Assembly (NCBI RefSeq): GCF_000281045.1
Contig: NW_008246266.1
Location: 1-21,106 of the forward strand
Length of the DNA: 21,106 nucleotides
Direction: 5' to 3'
Source of the DNA: Saprolegnia diclina VS20
Lineage: Eukaryota; Oomycota; Saprolegniomycetes; Saprolegniales; Saprolegniaceae
The notes beneath the pieces are model-generated. The model did no database searches, was not told where the DNA came from, and saw only the letters and a program-made list of their open reading frames with translations. A program made the position numbers and the translations under genes. Each line of letters begins with the position of its first letter. The stretch's first letter is position 1. This document shows positions 9,852 to 18,381 of the stretch, piece by piece.

Positions 9852-10915
9852 GCTATGTCAACCTCGCGCGAGCCTACATGCACAGGTCGTCGTCAGGCGG
9901 AAGCAGCAGCATCTTGCGGACCGTGGCGACTCCGAACAACAACCAACTGCACTTTGCGGGTGCCAAACTCATGCACCCAAATACAATGCGCATCTTTTAT
10001 GCCAGATACAAACATCAAGACTAGGATGCAGATTGTAATTAAATCGGCCCACCACCTGGTGGGCCCCTCGAAACGCGATCCGGCCAACGACATCGTCGCC
10101 ATCTCCGATTTCATCGCCAAATCTTATAGCTGCAAAATACGAGCTTGGCGCTGCCGACCGAGTAGCAACCTCGCGGCCGATAGCAGCCGTCGTGTACTCA
10201 GTCGACTGCATACGCTAAGCTCCAACTGGCCTCAACACGAACGACGCAACCGGATACTCGAATTATCCGGATGCTGGCAACAGTATCTTGGCGTGATTCT
10301 TGACAGCGTTCTTGACACGGAATCTTGCGCGCGTCCCGCACCAGCGTGCTAAATACCCTCGGCACCAGCTTGCTAAATACTAGACTGATCAATAAACAGT
10401 TGATTACCCTTGCTAAACACAAAGCATCAAAGGAATAGGAAAAGGTCGGCGTTGGTAAAGCTCGGTAAAGGCAGACCAAGGCAAAGCGGGCGAGATGCGC
10501 ACGAGCATGTGGAAATTACGAGGTGTGCTTATGGACGCATGCGGCTTGAATCAGTTTTTTGGGTGGGCTTGAGGCGCCAGCGTGCTTCTTGCCGATCTCA
10601 TTTTCATCCAGAGGACAAGAGTGTACGAGCCGGATCCGCGGCGTTAGCATCCAGCGTGAGTGATTGCCGTGCCGAGCCGAAAGCTTGGGCTGACGAGAGC
10701 TTCTCGGCTCAATCCCGCGCCAACGGACGTCCATACTAAGGACAAAGGGTTTAGCAAAGGTGCGCTTCATGGCTGCTATGTGTGTAGTGTAGGGCAATAG
10801 AAGGTGTAGCCGCTTGCCATCATTTGATCTTTGGATCTTTGGTCCGTCTTGATACTTTGTAAAGTATCGAGCCACGGGAAAATGCGTGGAACAAAGCCCG
10901 CAGTCCTCTGCAACG
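9852..10915. other. 1.06-kb intergenic region, no gene seen
   Basis: Lies between divergent genes (PP2C on minus, LRR1 on plus). The open frames on both strands show no domain and no convincing splicing. It holds a short direct repeat (10339-10380, listed separately) and a weak tRNA-like B-box at 10706-10716, discussed under rejected items. It presumably contains both promoters, but I found no clear initiator. Confidence 0.45.
10339..10380 (+). repeat. Short direct repeat, 18-bp units
   Basis: Two 18-bp units, CACCAGCGTGCTAAATAC at 10339-10356 and CACCAGCTTGCTAAATAC at 10363-10380, differ at one base and are separated by six bases. They lie in the spacer upstream of the PP2C and LRR1 genes. 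They could be a protein-binding pair or chance; nothing else identifies them. Confidence 0.55.
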
Positions 10916-11818
10916 ATGCCCCACAGCAAGCGCATCGCGACAGCCTCGTCGGTGGTTTTTCACGTCAATGACATGCTCACCGTCATTGTCCAGTTCACTG
11001 CTGCACCGTGCGACGTTGTCGCCTTCCTTGACGCCATCCCCGCGTCGGCGCGCAGCAAACCACTAAGGCACCGCACGAGCTCTTGCACGGCGCAGACCAC
11101 ATGCAGCTTACGTCGGCAGTCGACGTCATGTGGCCTCAGCTCTTGCTGGCCGCGATTTCGCCCAATCTCGCCAGTCTCGCGCACGTTGCCATGCCTGTCT
11201 TCACCGCAGTCGCCGCCGACAACGTCCTCGCCGCGCGGCTGGCTGGGCTCAGCCTACTCGACTGGCTCCAGCTCTGGAGCAGCCAAATCACTTTGTACTC
11301 CCACGTGGACGACGACGCCGACGTGTCGCGCCTCTGCAACATCTTGCGCCAATGCACCAAGCTTCAGGTCGTCGAGATGTTCGACGTCAGCGATGCCGCT
11401 TGCATCCTCGACGCGATCACGACGCCGGCCCACCGCGTCTCGTCTCTTCAGGTCGATGGCAAAGGGAACGTGGCCGAGTTGATGGCGAATGTGGCTCGTT
11501 GGCTCACGACTGGCCATGCGACGCACTTGGATTTGACGTACTACGTCTCGTCAGACGGCGAAGTCAACCACCCAGCGCTGGCCACCATGCTCACAATGAC
11601 AACGGAGCTCGAACACCTTGCGCTCTCGTTGGACGCACCCGGGCTGCTTGCGCCGCTTGTCCCCGTCGCACCCTTGTTCACGCGCAAGTGTCCTTCGCGA
11701 GCTTTCGTGGCACTCTTGCCAGCCGATCACGTCGCTAATCGAGACCATGGCAGTGCGACGCATCATGTTCCACGACGACGTCGACCTTGATCGTCTCGTG
11801 CTTTGTAGCCCAACGTAG
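10916..11818 (+). pseudogene. Leucine-rich F-box-like family copy, frame-broken and C-terminally short (LRR1)
   Basis: The reading starts at the ATG at 10916 (MPHSKRIATASSVVFHV). An F-box-like head (VNDMLTVIVQFTA, then DVVAFLDAIPASARSKPL) runs to about 11064, and the match to the family then continues in another frame (ELLHGADHMQL onwards) to about 11700. A 53-nt GT-AG segment ending at 11066 could restore the frame if spliced, but it would delete the stretch DVVAFLDAIP, which LRR2 shares as DVASFLQAMP; a one-base loss is therefore more likely. The middle holds leucine-rich segments (LCNILRQCTKLQVVEMFD, then ITTPAHRVSSL) clearly matching LRR2 (MLRHCTRLESVDL, MTTPAHSVSSI). The C-terminal roughly 200 residues seen in LRR2 are missing; the end near LIETMAVRRIMFH is in a third frame and is tandemly duplicated. 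Product, if any, unknown; such proteins may act as substrate adaptors. Confidence 0.65.
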
Positions 11819-11851
11819 ACTCGCTACGGGCGATATTGTAGCAACCAAACA
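11693..11851 (+). repeat. Direct repeat copy 1 (LRR1 3' end)
   Basis: This 159-bp segment recurs at 11916-12074 with one difference by eye (C at 11827, T at 12050). It covers the last roughly 40 codons of LRR1, its TAG stop and about 30 bp of downstream sequence. The copies lie 223 bp apart with 64 bp of unique sequence between them. Confidence 0.93.
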
Positions 11852-11915
11852 CACTTTTTTTGGCTGGATTTGGGTGACGCCATTCCAAGGGCACCTGGTG
11901 CCTTAGGCGGAGCGG

Positions 11916-12074
11916 CTTCGCGAGCTTTCGTGGCACTCTTGCCAGCCGATCACGTCGCTAATCGAGACCATGGCAGTGCGACGCATCATGTTCCACGACG
12001 ACGTCGACCTTGATCGTCTCGTGCTTTGTAGCCCAACGTAGACTCGCTATGGGCGATATTGTAGCAACCAAACA
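11916..12074 (+). repeat. Direct repeat copy 2 (LRR1 3' end)
   Basis: Second copy of the LRR1 3' segment, 158 of 159 bases identical to 11693-11851. It has no upstream gene body, so it is a stranded gene tail. It lies 124 bp beyond the 3' end of the minus-strand subtilase, in the convergent spacer 11819-12197, which shows nothing else of note. Confidence 0.93.
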
Positions 12075-12197
12075 AACCTTTTGTGATACCACGTGCTAAC
12101 ATTAACGTCCAACAAGAGCGTTTGCATACAGTTCATGTTGACCTTAGTGTCAGGCGCTCACTGTGGGGCTGCTTCCGAGGCGCGAAAACGTACCGAC

Positions 12198-12578
12198 TTA
12201 GTACTGGACGACATCGATCCACTGGTTGGTGTTGGCATTGTGGCACTCCCACACCTGCGCCGCATGACTCGGGTTGGTCGGGTCGACGTCCAAGCACAAG
12301 TTGTTGTGCGTCGCGTGCTTGATCTTGTGGTTGCCGGCATCGATGATCCACTTCTGGTTGCCGTTGGTAGCGTCGCAGGCGTACGTGTGAAGGCCAAACT
12401 TGTCGCCGTCACGGAAGGCGTCGAGGCACTCGCCGTTGGTAGCCACCTGGAGCGTCTTGGCGTTGTTGTCGTACGTGAAGAGCTCGTTGGCCGAGTCCGA
12501 GACCCAGTTGGCGTAGACGCCCGAGTAAAACTCGGAGAAAACCTTCTGGTCCTTGGTGACGAGCTTGACGTAGCTCTT
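12198..12578 (-). repeat. Near-identical protease 3' segment, arm 1 of an inverted pair
   Basis: The last 127 codons of protease copy 1 align without gaps to 17620-18000, with 27 base differences in 381 by eye (about 93 percent). Identical runs include one of about 66 bases and one of about 62 bases. The two arms are in opposite orientation, about 5 kb apart. Confidence 0.88.
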
Positions 12579-14450
12579 GGCAGCCGGCGCGTCTTGGCAC
12601 TTGGTGAACCACTGGCTGACACCACCCGTGCAGTCGGCGACGAACGGCGCAGCGCCGGGTGTGAGGTGGGCCGACTCGAGGCAGAGGTTGCGCACCGTCA
12701 AGTGGCGGAGGCTGTGTGAGTTGGGCTCAAAGTCCCACTTTTGCGTCGAGCTGCCCGTGCACGTGTAGAGGCGCACCTGGTTTTTGCCCTGAACGTCCTG
12801 GAAGACATCGAGGCACGTCGTATTCTTGGTCTGCGACTGGATCGACTTGTCGTCAAAGTTGTACCAGAACTTTTCGTTCAAGTTCTTCTTCTCCGTGTCA
12901 ACAAAGAGCTGGCCGTTCCACTCAGAGAGGACGTTGTGCTTGTAGTTGCAGAGCGAGTTGGTGGCAGATGGCTTGAGAGGCGCTGGCGTCGGAGCCGGCG
13001 GTGGTACCGGGAGCTTGCCGTCCTTGACGATCTTGGCGACGTTGACACGACCGTAACCGTACCGGTTGTTGGGCCACACCTTGTCGTCGACACCGCCGCA
13101 GTTGGGCGCGCCCGGAAGCGTGCGGTTGCGCGTGAGGAGCCACTTCTCTGGTTCGGCCTGCAGAATCGACTGCTCCGTCGTCGTCGTGAGGTAGTGGTAA
13201 ATCTCGTCGTACGTCAGATCTTTTTGCACCGACTTGAGGAGAGCGACGACGCCGGCGACGTGCGGCGCTGCCATCGACGTACCCGCCTTGTAGTCGTAGA
13301 ACGTATCACTCGAGTTGATGGCCGAGTACGTAAAGAAGCCGGGCGCCGAGACATCGGGCTTGACGATCGTGTGCACCTGGTTCAAGCGGTCGACGAACTG
13401 CGCCGGGCCCTTGGACGAAAAGTACGCAAGCTGCGTCGGGTCGTCGTCGTACGACCCGATGGCACCGACCGAGATGACGTTGGGGTAGTTTGCCGGGTTG
13501 CCGGCCGTCGCGCAGGCGGGGCCGTCGTTGCCGTTAGCAAAGATGGGCGTGATACCGGCCTTGTGCCACGCGTCAACAATGTCTTGGTACCACGGGTCAG
13601 TGCTCGCGTCACTGCCCCACGAGTTGTTGACGACGTTGGCGCCCTTCTTGCAGTCGGGGCGCGACCCGTCCGTCTCGGTCGGGCACATCATAAACTCGGC
13701 GCACTCGATCAAGGCCGCGTTCGTGCCACCCCCCACATACAAGCCGCGGCAGGCAATGAACTGGGCGTTGGGAGCAACGCCGATACCATAGTCGCCGACC
13801 ATGGTACCGATCGTGTGGGTACCGTGGCCGTTGAGATCTTCCGGCACCGCCGTCTGGAGGTACGGGTCGTACCAGCCCTTGGCCTCGCGATACTTGGACT
13901 TGATGGATTCATGGGTGTGGCGGACACCCGTGTCGATCGAGCCGATGATGATGCCTTCACCCTTGGTGGTCTTCCAGACGTCGGTGGCGCCAATCGTCGT
14001 GACGCCCCACTGGATGCCGGTCGGGCGCGAGTTGTCAACAGGCGAGTTCTCTGCACCGTCGTTCTTCTTGGTGAGGACCGGGCTGAGCTGGATCGTCTTG
14101 ACCACGTCGACCTTGAGAACATTGTCGAGCTTGGCGATCTTGTCGGCGAGTGCGCGGTCAACCTTCTCGACCGTGGCCGCATTCGTGATCCAGAACGCCT
14201 TGACCTTGCGGTCACCGACGATCTCAGCCAGCGTCTGCTTGCGCCCGGAAGCCGCCGTGGACGCCTCGTCGAAAAGCACCTGGCGACGCTCGAGCCCCTT
14301 CACTGCGGCACTCTCCGTTTCGGCGGCGGGCGTCGACTTGAACGTGATAAAGGCCGTAAACGTCGCATCTTGCTCGATAGCACGCAGCGCCGAGCTCGTG
14401 ATCTTGGCGTACACTGGTACGAGCACGGATGCGAGAGTAAAAATCTTCAT
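12198..14450 (-). CDS. Secreted subtilisin-like protease (S8) with C-terminal ricin-B lectin domain, copy 1
   Basis: An intronless 750-aa protein starting at the ATG at 14450. Residues 1-16 (MKIFTLASVLVPVYAK) form a signal peptide. An I9-type propeptide follows to about 120. The S8 catalytic domain spans about 145-470: Asp173 in IIIGSIDTGVRHTH, His209 in LNGHGTHTIGTMVG, oxyanion Asn308 in FANGNDGPA and Ser392 in AGTSMAAPHVAG. A Pro-rich linker (PVPPPAPTPAPLKP) leads to a beta-trefoil lectin region, about 500-750, with QKW and QW repeats (STQKWDF, NGNQKWIIDAG, NTNQWIDV). All catalytic residues are present, so it should be an active extracellular protease; the lectin part probably binds carbohydrate on host or substrate. 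Secreted subtilases of this kind are known virulence factors in Saprolegnia. It is divergent from a close paralogue at 15733. The final 381 bases are unusually similar to that paralogue. Confidence 0.95.
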   Translation of the reverse strand: MKIFTLASVLVPVYAKITSSALRAIEQDATFTAFITFKSTPAAETESAAVKGLERRQVLFDEASTAASGRKQTLAEIVGDRKVKAFWITNAATVEKVDRALADKIAKLDNVLKVDVVKTIQLSPVLTKKNDGAENSPVDNSRPTGIQWGVTTIGATDVWKTTKGEGIIIGSIDTGVRHTHESIKSKYREAKGWYDPYLQTAVPEDLNGHGTHTIGTMVGDYGIGVAPNAQFIACRGLYVGGGTNAALIECAEFMMCPTETDGSRPDCKKGANVVNNSWGSDASTDPWYQDIVDAWHKAGITPIFANGNDGPACATAGNPANYPNVISVGAIGSYDDDPTQLAYFSSKGPAQFVDRLNQVHTIVKPDVSAPGFFTYSAINSSDTFYDYKAGTSMAAPHVAGVVALLKSVQKDLTYDEIYHYLTTTTEQSILQAEPEKWLLTRNRTLPGAPNCGGVDDKVWPNNRYGYGRVNVAKIVKDGKLPVPPPAPTPAPLKPSATNSLCNYKHNVLSEWNGQLFVDTEKKNLNEKFWYNFDDKSIQSQTKNTTCLDVFQDVQGKNQVRLYTCTGSSTQKWDFEPNSHSLRHLTVRNLCLESAHLTPGAAPFVADCTGGVSQWFTKCQDAPAAKSYVKLVTKDQKVFSEFYSGVYANWVSDSANELFTYDNNAKTLQVATNGECLDAFRDGDKFGLHTYACDATNGNQKWIIDAGNHKIKHATHNNLCLDVDPTNPSHAAQVWECHNANTNQWIDVVQY

Positions 14451-14473
14451 GGTCAACTTGCGCTGAACGAAGT

Positions 14474-14486
14474 AAATTGTCCAATG
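14474..14486 (-). promoter_or_regulatory. Oomycete initiator-like element of protease copy 1
   Basis: On the minus strand the sequence reads CATTGGACAATTT, matching the oomycete initiator core CATTYYNCAWTTT except for GG in place of YY. It lies 24 bp upstream of the ATG, implying a very short 5' UTR, as is usual for oomycete genes. Confidence 0.5.
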
Positions 14487-15684
14487 CCAAAGATTTCGGG
14501 GCTAGATTTCGACCGGTCCTGGCTAGAATTCGTTCACCATTTGAGTTGTTGCAGATATTGAGGTTGAAAAGTGCACTGTCGATCTGAGTTTGCAAGGCGT
14601 GTGATCACATGGGTCGGAATCACATTCGCCAGTGTGAAAAGACTGTCCGCCTTTTTCCCGTACCGGTGCGAACATGGTTAGCATTGTGAGAGGGTTCTAG
14701 CGTGGAACCAGTTGGGAGGCTCGTCTACACATCGATTTGGCTGACTTGGATGACGGCGCCAAAGACACTTCATTTCTCAGATGAGGCGATACGCAACAAG
14801 ATCTTACGACAACTACGGCGAAGTCCACTGCGGTACAGTCTAGCATAGCGCAGAGCGCAGCTAACTCGCGTCGGTAGCACCGAATGCCATCTATTGTCAC
14901 AATCATCGCGACGACCAAGTACAGCTACCAAGTACATACCAAGTATTGTACTGTACGGCCCCGTTCAGCTTGAACGAGTAACCAAGGAGTTTTATTCGCT
15001 TGTAGTTATGCACGGTCATTTGCGTACCGGTAGGAGAGCGGATGTGTCGCGTCGTCAGGTGTGAATGGATCACCAAGTGCGTATCAGATGCATCCGACCG
15101 ATCGGTGGCACTCGCTTGTAACCTCTACATTTGCGCCTCAGCCACCTTTCTGACGGGTACGAGATCAAGGATACACCAAATATATTTTTCCACATTTTTC
15201 ATCATATGGCCCTCGGAAGTGATGCGTTGCTTCTGATTTTGGTGATTGGGCGTCAAGAACGCACCCGGAACGTACCTGAGAATGGGTACAAATGTCCCGC
15301 CATGGATCTGATTTACGCGCGCAAACAATTATCATCCCAGACAAGTGCACGGCAATATCGTGCACTTTCGTCCGACTCTGTGACGGCACCCCAATATATT
15401 TTCCATCCCGTCACTTGCCCCAACAAAACGCGCCACCGCTCGAGCCACTTGCTATATCTAATACCAGAACTTATAGCTCGAATCAAAGTGCCTTTCCGCC
15501 GCGTCGTTTGCGTCATGTCACCTGACAAACGTGTCCTTGGCACAGGCGTATGTTCTGATTTGATGGATCGCCTGTCTTTTCACATGTTTTTGGTCACGTG
15601 TCAACCCCACACGCGCTCTATTAGATCTAAATTGTAGGGTCGAGGCATCTGATATTCCTAAACTACAAACTGCGCACCTCATTT

Positions 15685-15700
15685 GCTCATTTTCACATTT
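15685..15700 (+). promoter_or_regulatory. Oomycete initiator (Inr) element of protease copy 2
   Basis: GCTCATTTTCACATTT matches 14 of 16 positions of the oomycete core promoter consensus GCTCATTYYNCAWTTT. It lies 32 bp before the ATG at 15733, the expected place for the transcription start. Confidence 0.72.
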
Positions 15701-15732
15701 GCCACCTTTCGCTCGAGAGCGTGTCAAATCTA

Positions 15733-18000
15733 ATGAAGGCTATCCTCATCCTCTCGACAATGGCGGCGGCGGCGTCGGCCAAGGTCGCCAGCTCGGTGCT
15801 CCGTGCGCTTGAAGTCAACGGCAACGCCGACGTCTTTGTCCGGTTCGCGGATGCCTCGTCGGCGCTGGAAGCCGCGACACTCGAGTCCAACAAGCCGTTG
15901 GAGCGCCAAGAAGTCTTTGAAATTCTCTCGGACGCCACGGCGACGGGCCAAAAAAGCATCGAAGCGGCCACCGCCGGGTTTGAAGTGACGCCGACGTGGA
16001 TTGTCTCGGGCGCGTTCATCAAGGCAGCTGACAAGGCGCTCATCGAGAAGCTGACGCAGAACCGAGCGATCAAGTCGGTCGAGCAAGTGCCCGATATGCA
16101 GCTCGAGCCGGTGCTCTCCAAGCCCACCACGGAGGCAGTCGCCGCGCCTGCTGCGTCGCCGAACCAATGGGGTGTCGACACGGTTGGTGCCCCGGACATC
16201 TGGAAGTACACCAACGGCTCCGGTATTGTCATTGGCTCCATCGACACGGGTGCCCGCCACACGCATTTGCTTTTGAAGGACTCGTGGCGTTCGGATCGTG
16301 GCTGGTACGACCCGTACAACCACACGGCACTTCCCGAAGATCTCGGTGGCCACGGCACCCACACGCTCGGCACCATGGTGGGCAACCGCGGGTACGGTGT
16401 CGCTCCTGGTGCGCAGTGGATCTCGTGCCGCGGTCTCTACGTCAAGAGCGGGTCGGCGCAGGCGCTTCTCGAGTGCCTGCAATTTATGATCTGCCCGACG
16501 CGCACGGACGGCACGCATCCCGACTGCTCCAAGGGCGCGGACGTCATCAACAACTCGTGGGGCAGCAAGACCTTCCACCCGGTGTACGAAGAAGCGATTG
16601 CGTCGATCCGCAAGGCCGGCATCACGCCCATCTTCTCCAACGGCAACGAAGGCCCGGCTTGTGGGACGACCGGTAGCCCCGGGACGTACCCGAATGTCAT
16701 CTCGGTCGGCGCCATTGGCTCGTACACGAACGAACCCAACAAGCTCGCGTTCTTCTCGTCCAAAGGCCCTGGCAAGTACATTGATGCGCACAACGTGCCG
16801 CAGACGATCGTCAAGCCGACGATCTCGGCCCCCGGCTTCTTTACGCTCTCGGCCTACAACCACAGTGACACGGGGCTCGCGTACCTTGCCGGTACCTCGA
16901 TGGCGGCGCCGCATGTCGCTGGTGTCGTGGCGCTCCTCAAGTCCGTCAAGCGCGACCTGACGTACGACGAGATTTATGCCTATTTGACGCAAACAGCCGA
17001 CCGAACGCTCGAGAGCGAGCCCAACGAGTGGCTGGTACCCAACAAGACGTCCAACAGCACGGATGTTTACCCCGGTGCCTTCAACTGCGGTGGTGTAGAT
17101 GATACCAAGTGGCCTAACAACCGGTACGGCTACGGTCGTGTGAACGTCGCCAAGATTCTCGCCGGTGGCAAGTTTGCGGCCGTCGTGACCCCGACGCCGG
17201 TGCCGCGGACGACGCCGCCGGCGCCGATTCAAACGAATTTTTGCACGTACAAGAAGAAGGCACTCTCCGAGCGGAACCACGGCTTGTACATTGACACAAT
17301 CAAGAACAACAAGAACGAGGGCTTTACGATTGACCGCGTCAACAACATCATTGCGGCGTACGCGTCCGAGAATGAAGACTCGTTTTGCCTTGCGCTCACC
17401 AAGGATGCTACCAACACCAACGCGGCGACGCTCACCAAGTGCAAGGGCGACGAGACGCAGATCTGGAAGTTTGACACGGCCGCAAAGCGCATCGTCCACC
17501 CCCAATCCGGCTTTTGCCTGACCTCCAACGCCGCCAAGCTCGGTGCCGGTCCCAGCGTCGCTCCGTGCTCGCCCAGCGCCGTGAGTCAGTACTTTGACGC
17601 GTGCGACAACATCAAGGAGAAGAGCTACGTCAAGCTCATCACCAAGAACAACAAGGTCATCTCCGAGTTCTACTCGGGCGTCTACGCCGACTGGGTCTCG
17701 GACTCGGCCAACGAGCTCTTCACGTACGACAACAACGCCAAGACGCTCCAGGTTGCCAGCAACGGCGAGTGCCTCGACGCCTTCCGCGACGGCGACAAGT
17801 TTGGTCTCCACACGTACGCCTGTGACGCTACCAACGCCAACCAAAAGTGGATCATCGACGCCGGCAACCACAAGATCAAGCACGCGACGCACAACAACTT
17901 GTGCTTGGACGTCGACCCGACGAGCCCGAGTCATGCGGCGCAGGTGTGGGAGTGCCACAACGCCAACACCAACCAGTGGATCGACGCTGTCGCCTACTAA
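15733..18000 (+). CDS. Secreted subtilisin-like protease (S8) with C-terminal ricin-B lectin domain, copy 2
   Basis: An intronless 755-aa protein with ATG at 15733, confirmed by the initiator 32 bp upstream and by the signal peptide MKAILILSTMAAAASA that follows. Next come an I9-like propeptide (to about 125), the S8 domain with Asp171 (IVIGSIDTGARHTH), His207 (LGGHGTHTLGTMVG), Asn305 (FSNGNEGPA) and Ser389 (AGTSMAAPHVAG), a Pro/Thr linker (VTPTPVPRTTPPAP) and a lectin region with ETQIWKF, NANQKWIIDAG and NTNQWIDAV. Possible N-glycosylation sites occur at NGS, NHT, NHS and NKT. It is paralogous to the protease at 12198-14450 along its whole length, but the last 126 residues differ at only about ten positions, far fewer than the catalytic and propeptide parts. 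Expected role: extracellular protein degradation with carbohydrate anchoring. Confidence 0.95.
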   Translation: MKAILILSTMAAAASAKVASSVLRALEVNGNADVFVRFADASSALEAATLESNKPLERQEVFEILSDATATGQKSIEAATAGFEVTPTWIVSGAFIKAADKALIEKLTQNRAIKSVEQVPDMQLEPVLSKPTTEAVAAPAASPNQWGVDTVGAPDIWKYTNGSGIVIGSIDTGARHTHLLLKDSWRSDRGWYDPYNHTALPEDLGGHGTHTLGTMVGNRGYGVAPGAQWISCRGLYVKSGSAQALLECLQFMICPTRTDGTHPDCSKGADVINNSWGSKTFHPVYEEAIASIRKAGITPIFSNGNEGPACGTTGSPGTYPNVISVGAIGSYTNEPNKLAFFSSKGPGKYIDAHNVPQTIVKPTISAPGFFTLSAYNHSDTGLAYLAGTSMAAPHVAGVVALLKSVKRDLTYDEIYAYLTQTADRTLESEPNEWLVPNKTSNSTDVYPGAFNCGGVDDTKWPNNRYGYGRVNVAKILAGGKFAAVVTPTPVPRTTPPAPIQTNFCTYKKKALSERNHGLYIDTIKNNKNEGFTIDRVNNIIAAYASENEDSFCLALTKDATNTNAATLTKCKGDETQIWKFDTAAKRIVHPQSGFCLTSNAAKLGAGPSVAPCSPSAVSQYFDACDNIKEKSYVKLITKNNKVISEFYSGVYADWVSDSANELFTYDNNAKTLQVASNGECLDAFRDGDKFGLHTYACDATNANQKWIIDAGNHKIKHATHNNLCLDVDPTSPSHAAQVWECHNANTNQWIDAVAY
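17620..18000 (+). repeat. Near-identical protease 3' segment, arm 2 of an inverted pair
   Basis: Counterpart of 12198-12578. Upstream of about 17620 the two genes lose this similarity abruptly: KSYVKL is shared, while the preceding residues differ (CQDAPAA against CDNIKE). Confidence 0.88.
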
Positions 18001-18342
18001 GTCGTTTGGCGATTTCAGCATAACTCTGTGTGAACAAATATGGAGCGTTTTCTCTCATTTGGATTGCGATTTGTGCCGGATATGGAAATAGCTGCACACG
18101 GCCAGACTTGGTGATTTGTATTTGACTATTTTCAAGGTAGGAGCCCTGATGGAGCCCCACCACATACAAGTACATGCAACGAACGCGAATGACAGACGCC
18201 GCCGACCCTTCCATCGCTCTCAACCTGCATGTTGAATCGTACCAATGACGTGGCACTCTGAACGTGCACATACTCGCACGATGATTGGTAGATCTATGTT
18301 TGCACTTCAGATGGTCATCAAAGGTCGTTTCGTCAGTGACCC
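18001..18342. other. Intergenic, no gene seen
   Basis: 3' flank of protease copy 2 and upstream region of LRR2, both on the plus strand. No coding frame, RNA gene or repeat is apparent. Confidence 0.5.
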
Positions 18343-18355
18343 CATTTCCCATTTG
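18343..18355 (+). promoter_or_regulatory. Oomycete initiator element upstream of LRR2
   Basis: CATTTCCCATTTG matches 12 of 13 positions of CATTYYNCAWTTT, 26 bp before the ATG at 18382. It suggests that the damaged LRR2 gene still has a usable core promoter. Confidence 0.62.
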
Positions 18356-18381
18356 TCATTCTATATCGCAAGTGACGTGGG

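Larger units (their letters stand above)
14451..15732. other. 1.28-kb divergent intergenic region between paired proteases
   Basis: Shared upstream region of two head-to-head subtilase genes, with initiator-like elements near each end. Around 14930-14960 there is a cluster of CCAAGTA repeats (three close copies). The longest open frames (for example 15131-15637, plus) have no domain and no coding-like composition. The paired genes could be co-regulated from here. Confidence 0.55.

Noticed and set aside
10642-10730. tRNA-like or old SINE head: B-box-like GGCTCAATCCC at 10706-10716 and partial acceptor-stem pairing
   Set aside because: Two mismatches to the B-box, one mismatch in the T-stem, no convincing D-arm or anticodon loop, and no target duplication seen.
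15131-15637. 168-codon open frame between the proteases
   Set aside because: No recognisable domain, no coding-like composition, and it lies in the divergent promoter region.
15730-18021. A 763-codon open frame on the strand opposite protease copy 2, and a 606-codon one opposite copy 1 (12741-14561)
   Set aside because: Both exactly shadow a real GC-rich gene whose codon bias avoids the triplets that read as stops in antisense. The peptides are Arg/Val/Asp-rich with no domain.
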